11,424 nucleotides of DNA from positions 27,704 to 39,127 of the forward strand of contig CAJUII010000017.1 of assembly GCA_910586405.1 (NCBI GenBank), given 5' to 3'. A program made the translations under genes and the position numbers. Each line of letters opens with the position of its first letter. Within the stretch, counting starts at the first letter, position 1. The notes beneath the pieces are model-generated. The model was not told the origin of the DNA, searched no databases, and saw only the letters and a list, made by a program, of their open reading frames with translations. Positions 7,101 to 11,424 of this stretch are shown piece after piece. The DNA comes from an uncultured Lachnospiraceae bacterium (GTDB lineage Bacteria; Bacillota; Clostridia; Lachnospirales; Lachnospiraceae).

Positions 7101-8970
7101 AGCCGAAGTGTTCTTTCGCTAAATCCATATAGGCATCCCAGAGAGAAGTTTCCTCCCATTGCAATACCGGCGGTCCGCCAGGTACCATTGGTTTCATTAC
7201 TTCCACTTCTTCTATGCCGCTATAGCCAAAAGTAAGGTGGCTGCTGTTGGGGGCATGTGCATTAACAAAACCTGTAAACTTGTCAACGGCGCCAGGAGTA
7301 TTTGCAGTCTCCGAGTAGACGACATAGAGATCGACATCGCCGAAGTCTTTGGTGGCAGCCATGTCGCGCACTGTCGCCTGGCTTCTTGAACAGGTTGCCT
7401 GTACGAGGGCGATGACTTTGGGTTTTTTGTCTGCGGTACTGTACCAGATGTCTGAAGTATTCGTGTATTTTACAATCCTGTGACGGATGTTTGGCACATT
7501 CTTCCCGCTTGAAAGCATATAGGAAACATCTGACACTGGGAATGCTGCCTTAAATTCAGCGGTAGCATATTGCGCGTCGCGCGTGTGGTTGACTAAATCA
7601 TCGTCACTCTTTAGGAAATAGGCGTGGTGCGTCTTGCTGTCCATGCCGTCCCACGTACAGTCTACATTGTAATACTGTCCGGCTGCTCTTGCGCTGTCGC
7701 CGACTCTGACAATATTCCAGCCATGCGCGCCGCCATTTCCTGTACCGGAAATGATACGAACAGAGAGTCCTGCATCTTTGCACATACGGTAGAAGAGGAC
7801 GGAATATCCCTGACAGACTGCTGTTCCTGTGCACAGCGCATCGTAAGCGGAGTATTTTTTCAGAGAATAGTCATAGTCTACATGGTCGCAGATGTAGTCA
7901 TGGATTGCTCTGACTTTCTCATAGTCGGACTTGCCGTCTAAGTTCAACTCGCTGAGTGCAGCGTTCACAGCGGCAGTCAGTTCTTCCTCCTGTGCCGCGG
8001 TGGAGTGGTAGGTGATTGTAAATACAAGACGGTAGTTTTCCTGGTCAGGGCTGGTTCCGTCGAGGCCGCGGGTTTTCGTAGCCCAGCGCAGTGCATCGCC
8101 TTCCTGTCCGCTGCACGCGTCGCTGTACTCAAAGGCAGCTTCAAAAACTGCGTTAAAGAATGTGTTGAAGTTGTATCCTAAGAGCGCCTTCGAGGGCATA
8201 TTGATGACCACTGTGCCTTCGCGCACGATCATCTTCTCGCGAAGATGGGCTGCCGCTTCCTCGAGTGTCTGGCAGGTTGCTTCCTCGCGGGGTTCTGCGA
8301 GCAGCGCCTTGCCTTCAAACTGTTCTTCTGCCTGTGAGGCGTCGATCAAATCTGCATAGAGCGGATTTACCTCAAACAGTGAGAAGCTGGGAAGTGTTTC
8401 CGTCTCTGTCTCAGATTCGGATTCCTCTGTCTCAGATTCAGTCTGCGATTCGTCAGTTACGGATTCAGTTTGTGATTCCTCTGTCTCGGAATCAGTCGGT
8501 GATTCGTCAGTTACGGATTCGGTCGCAGTCTGCGATTCCTCTGTCTCGGAATCAGTCAGTGATTCGGTCGCAGTCTGTGATTCCTTTGTCTCAGATTCAG
8601 GCGCAGTCAGTGATTCGTCAGCGCCTGATTCGGTCGCAGTCTGTGATTCGTCGGCGCTTGATTCGGTCGCAGTCTGCGGTTCGTCAGTGTCTGACTCCAT
8701 TGCAGTTTGTGACTCATCGGAACCTGATTCCGCCGGAGCCTGCGATTCGTCAGCTGCGGCCTCTGTCACAGCCTGTGATTCTGTCATTGTCTCATTCTGA
8801 GATGCACTTGAAGCAGTCTCTGCTACAGCCTGAGATTCGCTTGAAGTGGTCTCTGCCTCAACAGCCGCAGACGGTTCTGCTGCGCGGACTGTTGTCACGT
8901 CTAAGCCTGTCACAACTAACATACCTGATAGCAGCAGGCTTAGCAGCTTTTTGGGCAAGTTTCTTTTCAT
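4105..8970 (-). CDS. Large secreted multidomain surface protein: transglutaminase-like, thioredoxin-like, CAP, Big_2, InlB and Ig-like repeats
   Basis: This is a complete 1621-residue exported protein. ATG at 8970 follows GGAGG (8984-8980) with 9-nt spacing. A signal peptide covers residues 1-31 (KRNLPKK, hydrophobic core, cleavage near VRA-AE). Domains in order: Ser/Thr/Glu-rich stalk 33-195; transglutaminase-like domain about 341-460 with C386 (AVCQGYS), H416 (AHGWN) and D437 (NVDCTWD); thioredoxin-like domain about 514-665 with C527-S-R-S530 and a TP turn at 630-631; InlB/Flg_new repeat 674-745; CAP/SCP domain about 775-930 with HDRPNGQRCF, AENLAW and GHYESI; Big_2 domain about 954-1047; InlB repeats 1057-1127 and 1157-1227; Ig-like array 1258-1621 of about five units with the xGTDYxVxYxNN and KGxVxKxF pattern. 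No LPXTG, SLH or choline-binding module is present. The likely role is extracellular surface or matrix binding with an enzymatic or redox part; the substrate is unknown. A paralogue lies directly upstream. Confidence 0.93.
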   Translation of the reverse strand: MKRNLPKKLLSLLLSGMLVVTGLDVTTVRAAEPSAAVEAETTSSESQAVAETASSASQNETMTESQAVTEAAADESQAPAESGSDESQTAMESDTDEPQTATESSADESQTATESGADESLTAPESETKESQTATESLTDSETEESQTATESVTDESPTDSETEESQTESVTDESQTESETEESESETETETLPSFSLFEVNPLYADLIDASQAEEQFEGKALLAEPREEATCQTLEEAAAHLREKMIVREGTVVINMPSKALLGYNFNTFFNAVFEAAFEYSDACSGQEGDALRWATKTRGLDGTSPDQENYRLVFTITYHSTAAQEEELTAAVNAALSELNLDGKSDYEKVRAIHDYICDHVDYDYSLKKYSAYDALCTGTAVCQGYSVLFYRMCKDAGLSVRIISGTGNGGAHGWNIVRVGDSARAAGQYYNVDCTWDGMDSKTHHAYFLKSDDDLVNHTRDAQYATAEFKAAFPVSDVSYMLSSGKNVPNIRHRIVKYTNTSDIWYSTADKKPKVIALVQATCSRSQATVRDMAATKDFGDVDLYVVYSETANTPGAVDKFTGFVNAHAPNSSHLTFGYSGIEEVEVMKPMVPGGPPVLQWEETSLWDAYMDLAKEHFGWDGQEATPILVYIDANDKVQHMTYGQQSASGIKNNLKAYCSGGSGSEGTSAYIINYVLNGGINHTGNPSAYMSDSDAITLHDPLREGYTFLGWYTDAAMTKPITQITSASTGNLTLYAKWEADAQKPETPSGFPEIDMSLTDGNLLVGITGTYSTETAETILERLNAIRKEACDEGVIDPATNQPLTASDYKPLKWSSDLEAIARLRAAEAALRPAHDRPNGQRCFTVKTTNNEQSFAENLAWNYTDLMAGIEQWYGEKQDWVDKTGKQTGHYESIISTRYNYVAVSAFELSKGYIYPVAVAQEFSDKATMDSQKNEFAGSCMQAIEVAGSAVSKLAFTASSPLSLKTGSSHNLVLNATVGFEAYNQKSNCTGPVQDGAAWTSSDDTIAAVDSKGQITALKDGSVTITATVGNISAELTVEVSENAVDPAPSDTYTITYELNGGTNHADNPATYTADTAAIVLKAPAKDGYTFGGWYRDADFTQSITQIAAGTTGNLTLYAKWTKTQTPENPDDPNKPENPGTPSEPETPSDAEYTVTFNMQGHGSAPQSYTGIKSGALIQKPSDPTASGYRFEGWYKDSSCKTAWNFSTDKVTADTTLYAKWVKTDVPADEDISKYPVDQRKDLKPIAKIADIKAKVYDGTPYRPVVKVTITDNGRQVTLTEGTDYRVLYSNNTEPGTGKVTVRGNGIYKGEITKPFQINKKPLKDLNIITGGMSVDAKTEPPVYVYDGAVELVNGTDYTVSKLTDVKGTSAKATVTAAKNNKYYEGTVTVKLTLYKADADKIINPENVTLSAKSVPFTGKAVTTVVPTVKLGSATLEKNKHYKVQYKDNTKAGTALVIITGKGQYKGKVVKSFTIEPAKSKLTVNKISDKTYNGKLQKPKVTVKDGSKTLKLNRDYIVTYSKNLSAGKATVTITGIGNYAGCTTSGTFTIKPQKISKASVKGSVSKGITLTYSKQPLVEGVDYKLTYGAEKKGKIQVTITGLNKDFTGTITKSLKK
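4108..5502 (-). repeat. Duplicated C-terminal block, copy 1 (InlB repeat plus Ig-like array)
   Basis: Codons 1157-1621 of the 1621-residue protein match the last 466 codons of the upstream protein at 9301-10698 almost without gaps. Shared stretches include PQSYTGIKSG, DGWYKDSSCKTAWNF (EGWY here), ADEDISKYP, QRKDLKPIAKIA and KADADKII. The two copies differ at scattered positions, so the duplication is not recent or is diverging under selection. Confidence 0.9.
8392..8868 (-). repeat. Ser/Thr/Glu-rich repeat region encoding the N-terminal stalk
   Basis: Codons 35-193 encode a low-complexity tract with repeated units such as DESQTATES, SETEESQT and SVTDESQT, of about 7-13 residues, strongly acidic and without cysteines or hydrophobic residues. 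It lies between the signal peptide and the first folded domain. Such tracts are usually extended spacers and possible glycosylation regions; that role is inferred. The related DNA units make copy-number change likely. Confidence 0.85.
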
Positions 8971-9105
8971 AACCCTATTCCTCCATTCTAAATTTTCCGC
9001 AGTTGTGCGGAGCTGATACGGACAGAAAAGCCAGGTAAAGCACCATAAAAACGATAGTGTGCTGCCGGGCGGAATCGTACCGTATTTATGATAAGGTATA
9101 GATAA

Positions 9106-9134
9106 ACTATAATTTAGATTTGCAAAAATATCAA
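9106..9134 (-). promoter_or_regulatory. Sigma-A-type promoter of the 1621-residue surface protein gene
   Basis: On the minus strand, TTGATA (9134-9129), a 17-bp spacer and TATAGT (9111-9106) give one mismatch to consensus in each box. The predicted start near 9099 leaves a leader of about 130 nt before the ATG at 8970. Confidence 0.6.
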
Positions 9135-9141
9135 TCGTATT

Positions 9142-9166
9142 TGTTAAATTTTGTTAAATGTGTTGA
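9142..9166 (-). promoter_or_regulatory. Tandem TTAACA-like repeats, possible response-regulator binding site
   Basis: On the minus strand TCAACA (9166-9161), TTAACA (9157-9152) and TTAACA (9147-9142) are separated by 3 and 4 bp, giving a 9-10 bp period, and end 7 bp before the -35 box. Direct hexamer repeats with roughly one-turn spacing are typical of OmpR/PhoB-family regulators, and TT(A/T)ACA repeats are the known PhoP box in Bacillus. The regulator acting here is not known; the region is AT-rich, so chance cannot be excluded. Confidence 0.35.
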
Positions 9167-9244
9167 TAGCAACAATATTTTTTGAATTTTTTGTCAATAT
9201 TTTACATATATAAAACGCACTTTTTATTGAGATTGCATGAATAT

Positions 9245-9275
9245 GCAAAACTCCATAGTTTATATGGAGTTTTGC
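9245..9275 (-). terminator. Hairpin terminator after the upstream surface-protein gene
   Basis: A perfect 13-bp stem (9245-9257 with 9263-9275, GCAAAACTCCATA arm) closes a 5-nt loop 22 bp after the TAA stop at 9298. The minus-strand 3' side carries only TTTT inside the stem followed by GCATATT, so the U-tract is weak; termination may be incomplete. Confidence 0.65.
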
Positions 9276-9297
9276 TTTCGGAATTTGCCGTGTAGAC

Positions 9298-11424
9298 TTA
9301 ATTTTTGACAGATTTCGTGATTGTTCCTGTAAAGTCGCCGATGCCAGTGATGGAGATTTGTGTTTTGCCTTTTTTCGCTGTGCCTAAGGTCAGTTTGTAG
9401 TCAACGCCTTCCACAAGCGGTTTTTTGTTGTACGTTAACACAATGCCCTTTGACAGCGTACCCTTTACAGTAATCTTAGAAATCTTCTGGGACTTGATGG
9501 TAAAGTTGGCAGTCACAGGGGCAGAGCCGGCATAATTTCCGATGCCTGTGATCGTCACGGTCGCTTTTCCAGCGGAGAGGTTCTTGGCGTAGGTCACAGT
9601 ATAGTCTCTGTTTACTTTGAGCTTCTTGGTGCCATCTTTTACAATAACAATTGGTTTTTGCAGCTTGCCGTTGTAGGTTCTGTCTGAGATGCTGCTGACT
9701 GTAAATTTGGACTTTGACGGCTCAATGGTAAAGGATTTTACAACTTTGCCTTTATACTGTCCTTTGCCGGTAATGATCACAAGCGCGGTGCCTGCCGTGG
9801 TGTTATTCTTGTACTGAACTTTGTACTGTTTGTTCTTCTCGAGGGTGACATTGCCAATCTTGACAGTCGGTACAACGCTGGTGACAGCCTTCCCTGTATA
9901 GGGTACAGATTTCGCGCTTAAGGTGACATGTTCTGCATTGATGATCTTGTCTGCATCTGCCTTGTAGAGCGTGACCTTTGTCGTGACAGAGCCCTCATAG
10001 TATTTGCTGTTCTTCGCTGCGGTGACTGTTATCTTTGCAGAGGAGCCTTTGACATCTGTGAGGTTGGAGAGGGTGTAATCAGTTCCCTTCACAAGCTCAA
10101 CTGCGCCGTCGTATACATAGACTGGCAGGTTGTCAGTCTTGGCGTCCGCGGACATGCCGCCCGCCACGATATTCAAGTTCTTGAGCGGTTTCTTGGTGAT
10201 CTGGAAATCTTTTGTGATCTCTCCTTTGTAGGCGCCGTTTCCGCGCACGATTACTTTAGCTGTTCCTGGAACAATATTATTCGCATACAGTACTCTGTAG
10301 TCCGCACCCTCTGTCAGCGTGATCTGTTTACCGCCGTCAGAAACGGTCACTTTCACAACAGGGGTGTAGGGTGTGCCGTCATAAACCTTTGCTTTGATCT
10401 CAGCGATCTTAGCGATGGGCTTGAGGTCTTTTCTCTGGTCTGTAGGATACTTAGAGATATCTTCGTCTGCGGGTGCGTCTAATTTTACCCACTTCGCATA
10501 CAGGGTGGTATCCGCAGTCACTTTGTCAGTGTTAAAATTCCATGCAGTCTTGCAGGAGGAATCTTTATACCATCCATCGAAACGGTATCCCTGTGCATTC
10601 GGGTCCGCGGGCTTTTGGATTAACTCACCGGATTTGATGCCCGTGTATGACTGAGGCGCATTGCCGTGTCCCTGTGTGTTGAAGTTGACCGTATATTCAA
10701 TGGCTGGTGTAGTGTCTGAGTCACCTGGTTGATCAGGATTTTCGCCTGGCTTATCAGGGTCCTCACCCGGCTTATCAGGGTCCTCGCCTGGCTTATCAGG
10801 GTCCTCACCTGGCTTATCGGGGTCCTCACCTGGCTTATCAGGGTCTTCGCCTGGCTTATCAGGGTCCTCACCTGGCTTATCAGGGTCTTCACCTGGCTTG
10901 TCAGGGTCTGATGTCATGCCACAGTATTTTTTTAGATTGACTTCAATCTGGCTGGCGTTCTGGATACCTTGAGTTAAGTTTTGGAGCTTATTGTTCGCAT
11001 CAATATAACAGAGCAGAGGCAGGCTGATGCGCGATGCGTCACCGCCGCTTAAACTGATATAACTGAATGCGTCGTTGTAGGTTTGGCTGTATGGTATATA
11101 AGGTGAAGGTTGCGAAGTATCGTAAGTAAAGGTTATGGTATCATTGGCGTATGCTGCTTTAAACTCAGCGACCGCCTCTTTGCTATGTGAAAGCATCTCG
11201 GCAGCGTAGATGTCTACATTGCCGAAATCATGCCCGGCAATGGCACGGATTGTGCTCTGGCTATTCATGCATCCTGTGTTGAAGTAGATGAGCAGCTTGG
11301 GTTTCTGGTTTGCTGTTGTGCTAACTTTGGTGTCATCGATGGTTGTGTATTCGTAGGCGGGATTATCTTTGTTTAATCCGTCTACAAGAGAACCCTGGTC
11401 AACATAGGACAATCTGGACATAGG
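9298..11424 (-). CDS. Paralogous multidomain surface protein, thioredoxin-like domain plus InlB and Ig-like repeats (5' end outside window)
   Basis: The frame is open to the right edge, so the Met codon at 11421 is probably internal; 708 residues are visible. Numbering from that Met: thioredoxin-like domain about 38-168 with C51-M-N-S54 (FNTGCMNSQS), a DFGNVDIY strand and a cis-Pro-type LPLLCYID run at 134-141; linker of eight DPDKPGE units plus NPDQPGD, 172-234; one InlB/Flg_new repeat 242-313; Ig-like array 343-707 ending TGTITKSVKN. The order thioredoxin-like, InlB, Ig-like array mirrors the downstream 1621-residue protein, but CAP, Big_2 and two InlB repeats are absent here. By analogy the missing N-terminus probably has a signal peptide and perhaps a transglutaminase-like domain; this is inference. 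No sorting signal is seen at the C-terminus. The biochemical role is unknown; a secreted surface protein is the best call. Confidence 0.9.
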   Translation of the reverse strand, partial: PMSRLSYVDQGSLVDGLNKDNPAYEYTTIDDTKVSTTANQKPKLLIYFNTGCMNSQSTIRAIAGHDFGNVDIYAAEMLSHSKEAVAEFKAAYANDTITFTYDTSQPSPYIPYSQTYNDAFSYISLSGGDASRISLPLLCYIDANNKLQNLTQGIQNASQIEVNLKKYCGMTSDPDKPGEDPDKPGEDPDKPGEDPDKPGEDPDKPGEDPDKPGEDPDKPGEDPDKPGENPDQPGDSDTTPAIEYTVNFNTQGHGNAPQSYTGIKSGELIQKPADPNAQGYRFDGWYKDSSCKTAWNFNTDKVTADTTLYAKWVKLDAPADEDISKYPTDQRKDLKPIAKIAEIKAKVYDGTPYTPVVKVTVSDGGKQITLTEGADYRVLYANNIVPGTAKVIVRGNGAYKGEITKDFQITKKPLKNLNIVAGGMSADAKTDNLPVYVYDGAVELVKGTDYTLSNLTDVKGSSAKITVTAAKNSKYYEGSVTTKVTLYKADADKIINAEHVTLSAKSVPYTGKAVTSVVPTVKIGNVTLEKNKQYKVQYKNNTTAGTALVIITGKGQYKGKVVKSFTIEPSKSKFTVSSISDRTYNGKLQKPIVIVKDGTKKLKVNRDYTVTYAKNLSAGKATVTITGIGNYAGSAPVTANFTIKSQKISKITVKGTLSKGIVLTYNKKPLVEGVDYKLTLGTAKKGKTQISITGIGDFTGTITKSVKN
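9301..10698 (-). repeat. Duplicated C-terminal block, copy 2
   Basis: The 466 codons here correspond to codons 1157-1621 of the downstream protein (4108-5502). The module boundaries are the same: one InlB repeat, a ADEDISKYP linker, then about five Ig-like units. The difference of one codon overall (an extra residue in the DNLPVYVYDG stretch and compensating changes elsewhere) shows strong length constraint. Confidence 0.9.
10720..10908 (-). repeat. 21-bp tandem repeat encoding (DPDKPGE)8 linker
   Basis: Eight exact heptapeptide units DPDKPGE, followed by a degenerate NPDQPGD unit, are encoded by 21-bp DNA repeats with only a few third-base changes. The linker joins the thioredoxin-like domain to the InlB repeat and would be an extended Pro/Gly-rich spacer. 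The period is a multiple of three, so gain or loss of units keeps the frame. Confidence 0.95.

Larger units (their letters stand above)
8971..9297. other. Intergenic region between the two surface-protein genes
   Basis: This is 327 bp without a gene. From right to left it holds the terminator hairpin of the upstream paralogue (9245-9275), an AT-rich stretch with a TTGACA at 9197-9192 lacking a well-spaced -10, three TTAACA-like direct repeats (9142-9166), a sigma-A-type promoter (9106-9134), and a leader of about 130 nt with a small hairpin TCCGCA-caac-TGCGGA at 8996-9011 a short way before the GGAGG site. No known riboswitch class was recognised in the leader. Confidence 0.7.

Noticed and set aside
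8265..8972. Long plus-strand open frame with QSVIRQL/SRNQ repeats
   Set aside because: It is the antisense shadow of the Ser/Glu-rich stalk and signal peptide codons, biased in composition and with no family resemblance.
8985..9100. Possible c-di-GMP riboswitch in the leader of the surface protein gene, as c-di-GMP often controls adhesins in Clostridia
   Set aside because: The conserved core elements of the GEMM-type aptamer are not found; only short hairpins are present.
9192..9197. Perfect TTGACA on the minus strand before the large surface protein gene
   Set aside because: The only TATAAT-like box nearby (TATTGT) is 14 bp away, too close; the TTGATA-N17-TATAGT pair further down is better spaced.
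10729..10911. Plus-strand open frame rich in repeated LIRVLTWLIRV-like units
   Set aside because: It is the antisense reading of the 21-bp DPDKPGE repeat; a repeat whose unit is a multiple of three stays open in several frames. No ribosome site or independent support.
11419..11421. ATG at 11421 as the true start of the right-hand surface protein
   Set aside because: The frame stays open to the window edge, there is no signal peptide after this ATG, and too little upstream sequence is visible to hold a ribosome site; the gene is best read as 5'-truncated by the window.

Overview
The window reads as a piece of a motile, Gram-positive gut-type Clostridia chromosome, most probably Lachnospiraceae. 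The evidence is the gene content: Firmicutes-style chemoreceptors, a flagellar sigma-28-type promoter, TATAAT/TTGACA-like promoters, strong GGAGG-type ribosome sites, and very large secreted proteins built from InlB/Flg_new, Big_2, CAP and transglutaminase-like modules. The genus cannot be fixed from the sequence alone. All four genes run leftward on the minus strand.

In transcription order (right to left) the window holds: (1) positions 11424-9298, the C-terminal 708 residues of a surface protein whose start lies outside the window, with a thioredoxin-like domain, a (DPDKPGE)8 linker, one InlB-type repeat and an array of Ig-like repeats, closed by a hairpin at 9245-9275; (2) positions 8970-4105, a complete 1621-residue secreted protein with a signal peptide, a Ser/Thr/Glu stalk, a transglutaminase-like domain with an intact Cys-His-Asp triad, a thioredoxin-like domain with CxxS, an InlB repeat, a CAP/SCP domain, a Big_2 domain, two more InlB repeats and the same C-terminal Ig-like array, closed by a perfect 15-bp hairpin; (3) positions 3921-2047, a complete chemoreceptor with a Cache-type extracellular sensor; (4) positions 1708 to the left edge, a second chemoreceptor with a four-helix-bundle-type sensor, cut off at its extreme C-terminus.

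The two surface proteins are paralogues. Their last ~465 residues are very similar over the whole length, while the parts in front differ, and both carry a thioredoxin-like domain in which the usual second active-site cysteine is serine. Neither C-terminus visible here has an LPXTG sorting signal or a known wall-binding module. The two chemoreceptors have unrelated sensors but the same signalling hairpin, so they would report different stimuli to one chemotaxis machinery. The second one has a near-consensus sigma-28 promoter directly behind the first.

Regulation that can be read: a sigma-A-type promoter before the 1621-residue gene, preceded by three TTAACA-like direct repeats that resemble a response-regulator site; a sigma-A-type promoter before the Cache receptor; and both sigma-28-type and sigma-A-type promoters before the last receptor. 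I see no RNA genes, insertion sequences, CRISPR arrays or phage genes. The most distinctive content is the pair of redox-like/transglutaminase/CAP surface proteins.
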